NCBI GenBank assembly: GCA_028285595.1
Contig: JANQOW010000064.1
Location: 1 to 36,800, forward strand
Reading direction: 5' to 3'
Origin: Hyphomicrobiales bacterium
GTDB lineage: Bacteria > Pseudomonadota > Alphaproteobacteria > Rhizobiales > CAJQND01
Length of the DNA stretch: 36,800 nucleotides
Both the position numbers and the translations under genes were made by a program. Shown one piece after another: positions 17,749 to 27,872 of the stretch. The notes beneath the pieces were generated by a model, which was not told where the DNA came from, searched no databases, and worked only from the letters and a program-made list of their open reading frames with translations. How positions within the stretch are numbered: the first letter of the stretch is position 1; each line of letters begins with the position of its first letter.

Positions 17749-19087
17749 CAAGATGCTCCATGGTTTTGGCGAAACTGGAACGGATCTCATCACGCGCCGG
17801 GTGGCGGCCCTCAGCGACCACGTGCCGGCCGCTGACCCATACGTCGCGCACACACCGGCCATCCCCGGCAAAGATCCAGCTGTTGAGCCAGTCATCATCG
17901 CGCTTGCCGATCAGCACGGGATGGGCCGCATCCAGTGAGACGATGTCACACGCGCGGCCCGGTTCAATGATGCCCATTTTCTGCTGCAGAGCGTCGGCGC
18001 CTCCTTCTGCGGCCATCTGGAACAGGGCGCGGCCGCCTGCGGCACCGTCCGGTGCCAGGCGGTTTCGGGTAAGGTCACGCAAGCGCTGGCTGTACTCCAG
18101 AGCGCGCAGCTCCTCGGCCAGATCGATGCGGATATGGCTGTCGGATCCGACGCCCCAGCGCCCGCCGGCGGCCTCAAACACCACGCCGTTATACGTGCCG
18201 TCGCCCAGATTGGCCTCGGTGATGGGACAAAGGCCGGCAATGGCGCCACGCGCCGCGGTGCCCTCCGTTTCCGCGTCGGTCATGTGGGTGGCATGGATCA
18301 GGCACCAGCGCTCATCGACGCTCTGGTGGTTCAAAAGCCACTCCACCGGGCGCTGTCCGGACCAGGCCATGCAGTCGTCAACTTCCTTCACCTGCTCCGA
18401 TATGTGGATGTGGATCGGCCCCGGCGGAGCGGCACGCACCACCTCGCTGAGGCTCTCCGGGGTCACCGCGCGCAAGGAATGGGGCGCGATGCCAACCACA
18501 GTGCGTTCAGCGCTGCCCAAGGCTGACACCAGCTTGGCAAAGCCTTCTGGATCATTCGCAAACCGGGCCTGCGCGCCGCCTATAGGTTGGCCGCCAAAGC
18601 CGCCGTTGGCATAGAACACCGGCAGATGGGTAAGCGCGATGCGGGCGCGTTCTGCGGCGGCTTCGATCCTATGGGCCATTTCGGCGAGGTTGTCATAAGG
18701 CCTGCCGTCCGGCTGATGATGGACATAGTGAAACTCGCCCACTGCGGTGAAACCGGCTTCCAGCATCTCCACATAGAGTTGGCTGGCGATGGCCTCCAAA
18801 TCCTCTGGCCTCAGGCGCTCCAGGAAACGATACATGACCTCGCGCCAGGTCCAGAAGCTGTCTCCGTCTGCGGCGCGCCATTCCCCGAGCCCGGCCAGGG
18901 CCCGCTGGAAGGCATGGCTGTGCAGGTTGGCGACGCCGGGCACGGCGATCTGGCCGCTTGAACCGCTCTCGGGCACCTCGGCATCCGGCGCTACGGACAT
19001 GATCCAGCCCGCCTCATCGCGCTCAATCAGGACATTCCGGGCCCAGCCCTCTTTTAAGAGAACGTTGTTGAAAAACAGCTTGCTCAT
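17741..19087 (-). CDS. hutF: Formimidoylglutamate deiminase HutF
   Basis: A 448-residue amidohydrolase converting N-formimino-L-glutamate to N-formyl-L-glutamate and ammonia. The metal-binding signature is NLHSHAFQRAL near residue 55, with GEFHYVHH near residue 120, a His pair in IHIHISEQ, CLIHATHM, and the Asp in VGSDSHIRID. CPITEANLGDG is characteristic of HutF and separates it from atrazine-chlorohydrolase relatives. ATG 19087 is preferred over the GTG at 19096 because AAGG is 8 bases upstream. It is the first gene of the leftward hutF-hutC transcript. Its presence means histidine is degraded by the five-step route, which needs an N-formylglutamate deformylase (HutG) not found here. Confidence 0.93.
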   Translation of the reverse strand: MSKLFFNNVLLKEGWARNVLIERDEAGWIMSVAPDAEVPESGSSGQIAVPGVANLHSHAFQRALAGLGEWRAADGDSFWTWREVMYRFLERLRPEDLEAIASQLYVEMLEAGFTAVGEFHYVHHQPDGRPYDNLAEMAHRIEAAAERARIALTHLPVFYANGGFGGQPIGGAQARFANDPEGFAKLVSALGSAERTVVGIAPHSLRAVTPESLSEVVRAAPPGPIHIHISEQVKEVDDCMAWSGQRPVEWLLNHQSVDERWCLIHATHMTDAETEGTAARGAIAGLCPITEANLGDGTYNGVVFEAAGGRWGVGSDSHIRIDLAEELRALEYSQRLRDLTRNRLAPDGAAGGRALFQMAAEGGADALQQKMGIIEPGRACDIVSLDAAHPVLIGKRDDDWLNSWIFAGDGRCVRDVWVSGRHVVAEGRHPARDEIRSSFAKTMEHLVD

Positions 19088-19112
19088 GAAAGGCACCTTG
19101 CCCTAGTGTGAT

Positions 19113-19132
19113 TATTATGTCTATACATAATA
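19113..19132. promoter_or_regulatory. Probable HutC operator
   Basis: A 20-bp imperfect palindrome, TATTATGTcTAtACATAATA, lies in the 69-bp gap between the divergent hutF and hutI starts. Its core GTCTATAC (19119-19126) fits the GTMTAKAC consensus described for HutC-subfamily GntR regulators. One site could repress both directions. Confidence 0.75.
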
Positions 19133-19156
19133 TCTCGACCTTGGGGATATTCTCAA

Positions 19157-20353
19157 ATGCAAGCTGATCATCTTTGGACGAATGCGCGCCTGGCGACCAT
19201 GGTCGGCTCTGAGGCTTATGGGCTCGTTGATAAGGGCGCCGTGGCTGCTAAGGGCGGTAAGATCGTGTGGGTCGGCCCGGCGGCAGATGCGCCGGATGCG
19301 GCTGAGACGACCGATTGTGAGGGCCGCCTCATCACGCCGGGCCTGGTGGATTGCCACACGCATCTGGTCTATGCCGGCAACAGGATCGGCGAGTGGGAGA
19401 TGCGGCTGAACGGGGCGAGCTACGAGGAGGTGGCGCGCGCCGGCGGCGGCATTGTCTCCACAGTGAAGGGCGTCCGCGCGGCGAGCGAAGATCAGCTCGT
19501 GACCGAAAGCCTGCCGCGCCTGGACGGGTTGATCGGCGAAGGCGTGACGACGGTGGAAGTGAAGTCCGGCTACGGGCTCTCCGCGGAGGATGAAGCCAAG
19601 ATGCTGAGGGCTGCGCGCCGTCTGCCGGGTGAGCGTCGCATCACCGTTAAAGCCAGTTTCCTCGGCGCCCATGCCATGCCGCCCGGCGAGGACGACAAGG
19701 ACGCCTACATTGACGATGTGTGCCAGTCTCAGTTGCCCTCTGTTGCGCAGGAAGGCCTGGCCGATGCGGTCGACGGGTTCTGCGAAGGCATCGCCTTTTC
19801 GGCCGAGCAGATGGAGCGTGTGTTCAAGAAGGCCGCCGAGTTTGACTTGCCGGTCAAGCTGCACGCCGAGCAGCTCTCCAATCTGGGCGGGGCGGCCATG
19901 GCCGCGCGCCATGGGGCGCTCTCAGCCGATCATCTGGAGTATCTTGACGAGGACGGAGTGCGCGCCATGGCGGAGGCGGGCACCGTGGCTGTGCTGCTGC
20001 CAGGGGCCTTCTATTTCATCAAGGAGACCCAAGCCCCGCCCGTTGAACTCTTGCGCAAGCACAACGTTCCAATGGCTGTGGCCACGGACTGCAATCCGGG
20101 GTCATCGCCTCTCAATTCGCTGCTTTTGACCATGAACATGACGTGCACCTTGTTTGAGTTGACGCCGGAAGAAGCTCTTGCCGGAGCGACCCGGGAAGGC
20201 GCCCGGGCGCTGGGCCTGCACGATGAAGTGGGTACGCTGGAGGTGGGCAAATGGTGCGATCTGGCGATCTGGAATGTGGGCGAACCGGCGGCGCTCGCCT
20301 ACGCCATGGGCTTCAATCCGCTGCATGAAAGGGTCTGGCACGGCCATGTCTAA
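19157..20353 (+). CDS. hutI: Imidazolonepropionase HutI
   Basis: A 398-residue amidohydrolase that opens 4-imidazolone-5-propionate to N-formimino-L-glutamate. [17 protein letters not shown] (about residues 60-76) supplies the first two metal His and the conserved Tyr/Asn region. [41 protein letters not shown] and [10 protein letters not shown] are all typical HutI segments, the last holding the metal Asp. It is the first gene of the rightward hutI-H-U transcript, directly downstream of the HutC palindrome. Its last 8 bases overlap the start of hutH, suggesting translational coupling. Confidence 0.95.
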   Translation: MQADHLWTNARLATMVGSEAYGLVDKGAVAAKGGKIVWVGPAADAPDAAETTDCEGRLITPGLVDCHTHLVYAGNRIGEWEMRLNGASYEEVARAGGGIVSTVKGVRAASEDQLVTESLPRLDGLIGEGVTTVEVKSGYGLSAEDEAKMLRAARRLPGERRITVKASFLGAHAMPPGEDDKDAYIDDVCQSQLPSVAQEGLADAVDGFCEGIAFSAEQMERVFKKAAEFDLPVKLHAEQLSNLGGAAMAARHGALSADHLEYLDEDGVRAMAEAGTVAVLLPGAFYFIKETQAPPVELLRKHNVPMAVATDCNPGSSPLNSLLLTMNMTCTLFELTPEEALAGATREGARALGLHDEVGTLEVGKWCDLAIWNVGEPAALAYAMGFNPLHERVWHGHV

Positions 20354-21878
20354 CCGGCTCAAACTCACTCCAGGCACTCTGGATCTGGCGGCCTTGCGCT
20401 CCATCTATTTCGGCATGTCCACCGAACTCGACCGGGCCAGCAAGGTCGATGTGGACCGGGCCGCGGAGACCGTTCAAAAGATCGCAGCGGGCGAGGAAGC
20501 GGTCTATGGCATCAACACCGGGTTCGGCAAGTTGGCCCAGGCCAGGATCAGCAAGGCGGATCTTTCCAAATTGCAGGAAAACCTGGTGGTCTCCCATGCC
20601 GCCGGCGTGGGCGATCCGTTAAGCGCTCCTATCGTGCGCCTGACAATTGTTCTGAAAATCGCGAGCCTCTGCCAGGGTGCTTCCGGTGTGCGCTGGGAGG
20701 TGATCGAGCGCCTGCACGCACTTCTGGACCAAGATTGCTTGCCGCTGGTTCCGGCTCAGGGGTCTGTCGGGGCGTGCGGTGATCTTGCGCCCTTGGCCCA
20801 TGTGACTGCGGGCATGATCGGGGTGGGCGAGGTGTTTCTCAAGGGCGAGCGGATGGCCGCGAGCGATGCCTTGGCCCAACTTGATATGGACCCGTTGCGG
20901 CTTGAGGCCAAGGAAGGCCTGGCGTTGCTTAACGGCACGCAGGTCTCCACGGCCCTGGCGTTGGCCGGGTTGTTTGAGATCGAGCGCGTCTTCCAGGCTG
21001 CGCTCATCACGGGCGCATTGTCGGTTGATGCGGCCCTGGGCTCTGACGTGCCGTTCGATGCGCGCATCCATGAACTGCGTGGTCATGAAGGGCAAAAGAA
21101 CGTCGCCGCCGCGCTGAAGGAGTTGATCGATGGCTCTCAGATCCGCGGCAGCCATGTGGATTGCGGCAAGGTGCAAGATCCCTATTCGTTGCGCTGCCAG
21201 CCGCAGGTGATGGGGGCGGTGCTGGATCTTATGCGTCACGCGGCCACAACTCTGGTGGTGGAAGCCAATGGGGTTACTGATAACCCGTTGGTGTTTGCTG
21301 ACACCGGCGAGGTTCTGTCGGGCGGCAACTTCCATGCCGAACCTGTGGCCTTTGCCGCCGATCAGCTCGCGCTCGCCGTTGCGGAGATCGGCGCCCTCTC
21401 AGAGCGGCGCATTGCGATGCTCACCGATGGAACGATTTCCGGCCTGCCCGCCTTCCTCTCCGCCAATCCCGGCCTGAACTCCGGCTTCATGCTGGCACAT
21501 GTGACGGCGGCTGCCTTGGCATCGGAAAACAAGCAGAGGGCAACGCCCGCTTCGGTGGATTCCCTGCCCACCTCGGCCAACCAGGAAGACCATGTCTCCA
21601 TGGCCACTCACGGTGCCAGGCGCCTTTTGGAGATGGCGGCCAACTCGGCCCGCATTGTCGCCATTGAGTGGCTCGCGGCCGCGCAAGGCATTCACTTTCA
21701 CCGGCCGCTGGTTTCCAGTGCCCCGCTGGAAAAGGTGCGTGATCTCCTGCGCACCCGGATTACGCCGATGAACGAAGACAGGTTTCTCGCCCCCGACATC
21801 GCTGCTGCCGAAGCGCTGGTCCGGTCGGGCGCCATGCAGGCTGAAGCGAATGCCTGCCTCACTTCAGTGGAGCTGTGA
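20346..21878 (+). CDS. hutH: Histidine ammonia-lyase HutH with Cys in place of the MIO serine
   Basis: A 510-residue enzyme that deaminates L-histidine to urocanate. The start ATG overlaps the hutI stop region. Family landmarks are [11 protein letters not shown] (about residues 57-67), [32 protein letters not shown] and NQEDHVSM. The cofactor loop, normally GASGD, reads [14 protein letters not shown]. The codon at 20775-20777 is TGC, so residue 144 is Cys where the Ser that becomes the dehydroalanine of the MIO group is expected. Ala143 and Gly145 are intact. In Pseudomonas putida HutH an engineered Ser143-to-Cys change is reported to be processed to active enzyme, so activity is plausible. 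Everything else looks intact. The stop overlaps the hutU region by GTGA. Confidence 0.95.
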   Translation: MSNRLKLTPGTLDLAALRSIYFGMSTELDRASKVDVDRAAETVQKIAAGEEAVYGINTGFGKLAQARISKADLSKLQENLVVSHAAGVGDPLSAPIVRLTIVLKIASLCQGASGVRWEVIERLHALLDQDCLPLVPAQGSVGACGDLAPLAHVTAGMIGVGEVFLKGERMAASDALAQLDMDPLRLEAKEGLALLNGTQVSTALALAGLFEIERVFQAALITGALSVDAALGSDVPFDARIHELRGHEGQKNVAAALKELIDGSQIRGSHVDCGKVQDPYSLRCQPQVMGAVLDLMRHAATTLVVEANGVTDNPLVFADTGEVLSGGNFHAEPVAFAADQLALAVAEIGALSERRIAMLTDGTISGLPAFLSANPGLNSGFMLAHVTAAALASENKQRATPASVDSLPTSANQEDHVSMATHGARRLLEMAANSARIVAIEWLAAAQGIHFHRPLVSSAPLEKVRDLLRTRITPMNEDRFLAPDIAAAEALVRSGAMQAEANACLTSVEL

Positions 21879-21883
21879 CGCAC

Positions 21884-23551
21884 ATGAACACCCGTTTGGA
21901 CAATGAACGCATCATCAAGAGCCCCCATGGAACCGCGCTTAGCGCCAAGTCTTGGGTGACGGAAGCGCCCTTGAGGATGTTGATGAACAACCTGGACGCG
22001 GAGGTGGCCGAACGTCCTCAGGAACTGGTGGTCTATGGCGGCATCGGCCGCGCCGCGCGCGACTGGGAGAGCTTTGATCGGATCGCCGCGAGCCTCAAAG
22101 CTCTAGAGGAAGATGAAACCTTGCTGGTCCAGTCGGGCAAGCCGGTGGGCGTGTTCCGCACACATCCGGATGCGCCCAGAGTGCTGATCGCCAACTCCAA
22201 TATCGTGGCGCATTGGGCCAACCTGGATCACTTTAACGATTTAGACCGCGCAGGCCTCATGATGTACGGCCAAATGACGGCGGGCTCGTGGATCTACATC
22301 GGCTCGCAAGGCATCGTTCAGGGCACCTATGAGACCTTTGTTGAGGCTGGCCGTCAGCATTATGACGGAGATCTCAGCGGCAGGTGGATCCTCACCGCCG
22401 GCCTTGGCGGGATGGGCGGTGCCCAGCCCTTGGCGGCCACGATGGCGGGCGCGTCCATGTTGGCCATCGAGTGCCAGCCAAGCCGCATCGAGATGCGTCT
22501 GAAGACCGGATATCTCGACGAGATGGCCACAGACTTGGACGAGGCGTTGAAGATCATCGAGACGGCGTGCGCTGAAAAGAAGGCGGTGTCGGTGGGCCTG
22601 CTCGGCAATGCGGCTGAGCTGTTCCCGGAACTGGTGCGCCGGGGCGTGCGTCCGGACATGGTGACCGATCAGACCTCCGCCCACGATCCGGTGAACGGCT
22701 ATTTGCCGATCGGTTGGACCCTGGATCAATGGGAACGGGCGCGCGAGAGTGACCCGAAATCGGTGGAAGCGGCCTCGAAGAAATCCATGCGCACCCATGT
22801 GGAGGCCATGCTGGCGTTTTGGAACGATGGTATTCCCACACTGGATTACGGCAACAATATCCGCCAGATGGCCCAGGATGAGGGGCTGGAGAACGCCTTC
22901 GACTTCCCCGGTTTCGTGCCCGCTTACATTCGGCCGCTGTTCTGCCGCGGCATTGGCCCGTTCCGTTGGGCGGCGCTTTCTGGTGATCCTGAAGATATCT
23001 ACCGAACCGATGAGAAGGTCAAAGAGCTCATCCCGGACAATCCGCATTTGCACAACTGGTTGGACATGGCTCGTGAGCGGATTCACTTCCAGGGCTTACC
23101 GGCGCGCATCTGCTGGGTTGGACTTGGCGAGCGTCACCGGTTGGGCCTGGCGTTCAACGAAATGGTGGCCAATGGCGAGTTAAAGGCGCCGATTGTGATT
23201 GGCCGCGATCATCTGGACTCCGGCTCGGTGGCCAGCCCCAACCGGGAGACCGAGGCCATGAAGGACGGCTCGGACGCGGTGGCTGACTGGCCTTTGCTGA
23301 ACGCGCTGCTCAACACCGCATCGGGTGCAACCTGGGTGTCGATCCACCATGGCGGGGGTGTGGGGATCGGCTTTTCCCAACATTCCGGCATGGTGATTTG
23401 CTGCGATGGGAGCGCGGATGCGGCCCGGCGGATCGAGCGGGTTTTGTGGAACGATCCGGCCACAGGCGTCATGCGCCATGCCGATGCAGGATACGGTATT
23501 GCCGTGGAGTGCGCACGCGAACAGGGCCTGAACCTTCCGTTCCTAAAATAA
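21884..23551 (+). CDS. hutU: Urocanate hydratase HutU
   Basis: A 555-residue NAD-dependent hydratase converting urocanate to 4-imidazolone-5-propionate. The NAD-binding stretch [17 protein letters not shown] (about residues 175-191) is exact for the family. [26 protein letters not shown], and [19 protein letters not shown] with the conserved active-site Cys follow. [18 protein letters not shown] near the C-terminus is also diagnostic. ATG 21884 is taken as the start; a GTG at 21875 overlapping the hutH stop (GTGA) would add three residues and cannot be excluded, since GGAG lies only 4 bases before it. It is the last gene of hutI-H-U. No terminator hairpin is obvious in the 113 bp that follow. 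Confidence 0.96.
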   Translation: MNTRLDNERIIKSPHGTALSAKSWVTEAPLRMLMNNLDAEVAERPQELVVYGGIGRAARDWESFDRIAASLKALEEDETLLVQSGKPVGVFRTHPDAPRVLIANSNIVAHWANLDHFNDLDRAGLMMYGQMTAGSWIYIGSQGIVQGTYETFVEAGRQHYDGDLSGRWILTAGLGGMGGAQPLAATMAGASMLAIECQPSRIEMRLKTGYLDEMATDLDEALKIIETACAEKKAVSVGLLGNAAELFPELVRRGVRPDMVTDQTSAHDPVNGYLPIGWTLDQWERARESDPKSVEAASKKSMRTHVEAMLAFWNDGIPTLDYGNNIRQMAQDEGLENAFDFPGFVPAYIRPLFCRGIGPFRWAALSGDPEDIYRTDEKVKELIPDNPHLHNWLDMARERIHFQGLPARICWVGLGERHRLGLAFNEMVANGELKAPIVIGRDHLDSGSVASPNRETEAMKDGSDAVADWPLLNALLNTASGATWVSIHHGGGVGIGFSQHSGMVICCDGSADAARRIERVLWNDPATGVMRHADAGYGIAVECAREQGLNLPFLK

Positions 23552-23664
23552 GATGATGCAACTCAGCACTTGGCAAAAGCCGCCCCGTGGTATCAAATGG
23601 CACGGTTGGCTTTGCCTTTGGGGGTGATCTAGGGCACGGCCAACCCAATGGGAGGGGAAGGACG

Positions 23665-24321
23665 ATGTCAGGCTACCGGCTCATCATCGCGGATGACCAT
23701 CCACTGGTGCGCGATGCGCTCAGCCAGACTTTTGCCACGTCCTATCCAGACGGCCAAATCGACGCCGCAGGGACCCTGGACGAGGTGGTCGCCTGCATCG
23801 ATAAGGACAATCCCCCCGATCTGATCTTGCTTGATCTGAAGATGCCGGGGGTGCAGGGCTTTTCAGGCTTGAGCTTCCTGCGCGCGCAATATCCGGATGT
23901 GCCGGTGGCTGTTGTGTCGGCCACCGAAGATCCCGCGGTGATCCGCCGGGCGATCAGTTTTGGAGCGTCCGGGTTCATTCCCAAATCGGTTCCCGTGGAT
24001 CAAATGCGCGGGGCCGTGGAGCAGATTTTTCAAGGCGAGATTTGGGTGCCGGAGACGGTGGACCTATCGTCGGATGAAGACGGCGAGATTGAACAACTGA
24101 TCCAACGCTTCGCCACATTGACCCCCCAGCAGGTGCGGGTGTTGATGATGCTGCGCGAGGGCCTGTTGAACAAACAGATCGCTTACGAGCTCACCGTGTC
24201 GGAGGCCACAGTGAAGGCCCACGTCTCGGCCATCCTACAGAAGCTCGGGGTGGATAGCCGCACCCAGGCGGTGATCGCCGCATCGCGCATTGATGAGGGG
24301 CAGATTGCGTCTGACGGGTAG
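23665..24321 (+). CDS. NarL/LuxR-type response regulator, CrbR/ErdR-like
   Basis: A 218-residue two-component response regulator. The receiver domain (residues about 3-120) has the acidic pair Asp10-Asp11, the phosphoacceptor Asp57 in LILLDLKMPG, Ser in VVSATED and Lys in FIPKSVP. The C-terminal LuxR-type helix-turn-helix is LTPQQVRVLMMLREGLLNKQ through SEATVKAHVSAILQKLGV. The start at 23665 has a strong purine-rich ribosome site (GGGAGGGGAAGG) upstream. It converges with a transporter-linked hybrid kinase 14 bp away. That pairing is typical of CrbS/CrbR (MxtR/ErdR), which controls acetyl-CoA synthetase and acetate use in gammaproteobacteria. The family link is by architecture; targets here are unknown. 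Confidence 0.9.
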   Translation: MSGYRLIIADDHPLVRDALSQTFATSYPDGQIDAAGTLDEVVACIDKDNPPDLILLDLKMPGVQGFSGLSFLRAQYPDVPVAVVSATEDPAVIRRAISFGASGFIPKSVPVDQMRGAVEQIFQGEIWVPETVDLSSDEDGEIEQLIQRFATLTPQQVRVLMMLREGLLNKQIAYELTVSEATVKAHVSAILQKLGVDSRTQAVIAASRIDEGQIASDG

Positions 24322-24335
24322 CGCGGCATAGGCGC

Positions 24336-27300
24336 CTACTCCGCCGCGGCCAACTGGATCCGGCTGCGCACCAGCAGCGCCCTGAGGGCGGCCGGCTTTA
24401 GCGGCTTGCGGAGAAGGTGCACGTCTGCTTGAGCGGCCTTGTCGCGCAAATCCGACGATTGATCTGCAGTGATCAGCACGGCCGGAAGGTCGCTCCCGGT
24501 TTCGGTGCGCACCTGAAGGATGAGATCAAGACCGTTCTGCTGATCATCCAGGTGATAGTCCGCAATGATCACGTCGGCACCGCCTTCAGCATTGATCAGG
24601 GCCGATTGGTAATCGTGCGCCGTGCCCACAATACAGCCCCAGCCGCTCAAAAGGGTGGTCATGCCGTCGAGGATCTTGGGCTCGTTGTCGATGCACAGAA
24701 CCCTGAGGCCTCTCAGATCATTGCCGCCCCGCGGCGCCGGAGCGCTCTTGGCCGTCTGGATGGCCAAGGCCTCGGTGGTGGGCAAGACGAGCGTGAAGAC
24801 AGATCCCTTGCCGGGCTCTGAGCGCAGCTCCAAGGAGTGGCCCAGCATGGTGGCCATGCGGTCGACGATGGACAGGCCGAGGCCCAAGCCCTGTTCGGCT
24901 CCCTTGGCCGTGGACAGGCGGTGGAACTCCTTGAACACGGACTTTTGTTGGTCGGGCGCAATTCCAGGCCCTGTGTCATAAACCTCTACGACGATGTTGT
25001 CTCCGCGGCGCCGGCACCCCATCAAGACACGTCCTTCGGGCGTGTACTTTATGGCGTTGGACAGAAGGTTCTGCAAAATGCGCCGCACGAGCCTGCGGTC
25101 CGAATAGACCGTGGCCGAACAGGACACCACGGAAAGCCGCAAGCCCTTGTCGTGGGCCAACGCACCGAACTCGATCTCCAAGGCTTTCAGGATCTCGTCG
25201 ATTTTGAAGGGGATCTTCTCCGCTTTTAGGGCGCCCGCATCCAGCTTGGAAATGTCGAGCAGGGCAGACAGAATCTCCTCCACCGCCTCAAGGGAGGCAT
25301 CGATATTGCCCACCAGTTCAGCCTGGCGCTTGTCGGCTGGAAGGTCCTCACGAAGGCTGGTGGTGAACAGGCGCGCCGCGTTGAGCGGTTGCAGAATGTC
25401 GTGGCTTGCCGCCGCGATAAAGCTGGTTTTGCCCAGGTTCGCCGCATCTGCTTCCGCCTTGGCTCGGGCCAGCGCCGTGTTGAGGCTGGTGAGCTCGGCG
25501 GTGCGCTCTTCGACCCGGCGCTCCAGGCCTTCATTGGCGCGCTTCAGAGCTTCAGCCGCTTCCACGCGTTCGGTGATATCGGTGAAGGTGATCACGATGC
25601 CACCGTCGGGCAAGCTGTCCGATTTAACATCCAGATGCCGGCCCGACCGGGCGATGAATTCCTGATAGGGCTGCATGGAGACGATGAGCTTGTCGATCCG
25701 GTCTGAAACCGCTGCGTCCAGGTCCGCCTCGCCCAGCCCGGTCGTCTCGGCAATCGTGTTGACCACCTCATGCAGAGGCACACCTACCCGGCCGATGTCG
25801 GGTGAAAGCCGCAATAGATGGCGGAACTGCTGGTTCCAGCAGGTCAGATTCAGGTCCTTGTCAAACACCGCGATGCCTTGGCGGACGTGGTCAATGGCCG
25901 ACTGCAGCAGTTCCCTGTTGTATTGAATGGCCGCTGAGGCATCATCAAGCAGCTTCATGGCGCCGCGTGAGTTGCGGCTGTGCCGCTCCAGCAGCAGGGC
26001 CACCACCAGACGCGAGGACGCCGCGCCGACGGCGCTGGCCAGAAGATGTTCGGCAAACCGCAGGAGCCGGATATCGGCCTCGGCCTCATTGTCCAGCACC
26101 AAGCCGCGCGATTGGGCAAACTCGGCAAAGGAACGCTCGGTACGCGCTTCGCCGAGATAGCGGGCTACGGTTTCCTTCAGGTCGCCCACAAAGATCGCCG
26201 TGCGCCACAAGCGGAAGCTGGGCGCGGCGGCCGGGCCGTCCACGCTGGAAAAGGCGCTGGCCTGGAGGCGTTCGATAGGCTTGGGCTGCCATAACAACGA
26301 AAACGCCACGTAGGCGGCCAGATTTGTGATCAGGCTCCACAGAACACCGTGGGTCAACGGATCGAACTCCAGCCCGAACAGGACGCGCGGGCGGAACAGG
26401 CTCAACCCAAAGGGGCCTTCAGAGAGCAGGGATGCGCTGAACCAGCCTGCATCGATGAACGTGGGCAGGAGCAGCGTGTAGACCCACATGAAGGAGCCCA
26501 CGAGGATGCCGGCCATGGCCCCTGCCGCAGTGGCGCGCCGCCAGATCATGCCGCCAAAGAAGGCCGGGGCGAACTGGGCGATGGCGGCAAACGAGATGAG
26601 CCCGGTTTGCACCAGAGCCGCACTGTCGCTGACCATCCAGTAATAGCTGTAGGCCAGCGCGACGATGGCGAAGATGGAGATCCGGCGGACCCGCAGCAGA
26701 AACTTGCCCATGTCCTTGTGGGTATGGCCTTGGAGCTTATTGCGCAGGACGAAGGGGACAACCAGGTCGTTACACACCATGATCGACAGGGCCATTGTGG
26801 CCACGATCACCATGGCGGTTGCCGCCGACAGACCGCCCAGGAAGACAATCATGGCCACCAGGGGCTGGTTGTCGTTGATCGGCAGGGCGAGCACGAAGGT
26901 GTCGGCATCCACCGTGCCGGGCGAGAAGGTCACAAGGCCGGCGATGGCAATCGGCACAACGAAGAGGTTGATGGCCACCAGGTAGAGCGGGAAGAGCCAG
27001 CGTGCCGTTTTCAGATGGCGCACATCGTCATTCTCCACCACAGTCACATGAAACTGCCGCGGCAGAAGGATGATGGCGAACATGGAGAGCAAAGTGAGGG
27101 TGAGCCAGCGACCGCCATCCACATCCCGGGTGAAGAGGCCGCCGATCTCCGGGCGCGATTCCATGATCTGGAACATGCCGGAAAAGCCTCCAAGCACTCC
27201 GTAGGTGGCAAACAGGCCCACCACCAGGAACGCCAGAAGCTTGACGATGGATTCCACGGCAACCGCGGTCATCAGACCGTCCTGGTGCTCGGTGGCATCA

Positions 27301-27872
27301 ATGTGCCGGGTGCCGAAGAGCACCGTGAAGATCCCCATGGCAATCGCCACCAGCAAAGCGAGATCGTTCACCATGGGCACCAGAGAGCTGATCTCGTTGC
27401 CCGTTCCCGACGCGGCCAGCATGGCCTCCAGCGAGAAGGTGGTGGCTTTGAGCTGGAGCGAAATGTAGGGTAGGGTGCCGATCACCGCGATGACCGCCAC
27501 CGTGGCGCCCAACGCCTGGCTCTTGCCGTAGCGGGCGGCGATGAAGTCGGCGATGGAAGTGATGTTATGCTGCTTGGATAGCTCCACCACCCGGCGGATC
27601 ACCGGCCAGCCGACAATGAACATCAAAATCGGCCCAATGTAGATCGGCAGAAAGTCGAGCCCGGTATGGGCTGCAACGCCCACAGATCCGAAGAATGTCC
27701 AGGAGGTGCAGTAAACCCCGAAGCTCAAGGTATAGACGAGCGGGCGCATGTAATTGGCCCGGCCGGTTGCCATGCGCTGGCGCCGCATCTGGTTGTCGGC
27801 GTAGCTGGCCACCACGAACAGGACGCCCAGATAGAAGAGCGCCACGCCTATGATGGTGAAATTATTGAGCAT
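24336..27872 (-). CDS. SLC5-type transporter-linked hybrid sensor histidine kinase, CrbS/MxtR-like
   Basis: An 1178-residue membrane sensor. Residues 1 to about 525 form a sodium:solute symporter-like bundle with about 13 membrane spans (YTLSFGVYCTSWTFFGSVG and later spans typical of the SLC5 fold). A STAC linker follows (about 555-625), then a PAS domain (about 650-765), a short coiled coil, and the HisKA dimerisation helix with His824 in AASHDILQPLNAARLF. The HATPase domain (about 920-1030) has NLLSNAIKY, DTGPGI and GLGLGLS. A C-terminal receiver (about 1050-1170) has the probable phosphoacceptor Asp1105 in IIADYHL. All catalytic elements look intact. It converges on its likely partner regulator. 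The known relatives sense or transport small carboxylates or amino acids; histidine is the ligand of the related CbrA, so placement beside hut is suggestive but unproven. Confidence 0.92.
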   Translation of the reverse strand: MLNNFTIIGVALFYLGVLFVVASYADNQMRRQRMATGRANYMRPLVYTLSFGVYCTSWTFFGSVGVAAHTGLDFLPIYIGPILMFIVGWPVIRRVVELSKQHNITSIADFIAARYGKSQALGATVAVIAVIGTLPYISLQLKATTFSLEAMLAASGTGNEISSLVPMVNDLALLVAIAMGIFTVLFGTRHIDATEHQDGLMTAVAVESIVKLLAFLVVGLFATYGVLGGFSGMFQIMESRPEIGGLFTRDVDGGRWLTLTLLSMFAIILLPRQFHVTVVENDDVRHLKTARWLFPLYLVAINLFVVPIAIAGLVTFSPGTVDADTFVLALPINDNQPLVAMIVFLGGLSAATAMVIVATMALSIMVCNDLVVPFVLRNKLQGHTHKDMGKFLLRVRRISIFAIVALAYSYYWMVSDSAALVQTGLISFAAIAQFAPAFFGGMIWRRATAAGAMAGILVGSFMWVYTLLLPTFIDAGWFSASLLSEGPFGLSLFRPRVLFGLEFDPLTHGVLWSLITNLAAYVAFSLLWQPKPIERLQASAFSSVDGPAAAPSFRLWRTAIFVGDLKETVARYLGEARTERSFAEFAQSRGLVLDNEAEADIRLLRFAEHLLASAVGAASSRLVVALLLERHSRNSRGAMKLLDDASAAIQYNRELLQSAIDHVRQGIAVFDKDLNLTCWNQQFRHLLRLSPDIGRVGVPLHEVVNTIAETTGLGEADLDAAVSDRIDKLIVSMQPYQEFIARSGRHLDVKSDSLPDGGIVITFTDITERVEAAEALKRANEGLERRVEERTAELTSLNTALARAKAEADAANLGKTSFIAAASHDILQPLNAARLFTTSLREDLPADKRQAELVGNIDASLEAVEEILSALLDISKLDAGALKAEKIPFKIDEILKALEIEFGALAHDKGLRLSVVSCSATVYSDRRLVRRILQNLLSNAIKYTPEGRVLMGCRRRGDNIVVEVYDTGPGIAPDQQKSVFKEFHRLSTAKGAEQGLGLGLSIVDRMATMLGHSLELRSEPGKGSVFTLVLPTTEALAIQTAKSAPAPRGGNDLRGLRVLCIDNEPKILDGMTTLLSGWGCIVGTAHDYQSALINAEGGADVIIADYHLDDQQNGLDLILQVRTETGSDLPAVLITADQSSDLRDKAAQADVHLLRKPLKPAALRALLVRSRIQLAAAE

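Noticed and set aside
23623-23645. Possible sigma-54 promoter (TGGCAC followed by TTGC) upstream of the response regulator
   Set aside because: The spacing between the GG and GC elements is wrong for a -24/-12 promoter.
26349-27473. A 374-codon open frame antisense to the kinase's transporter domain
   Set aside because: It is very rich in His, Gly, Glu and Asp with no domain, and the opposite strand encodes an unmistakable SLC5 bundle.
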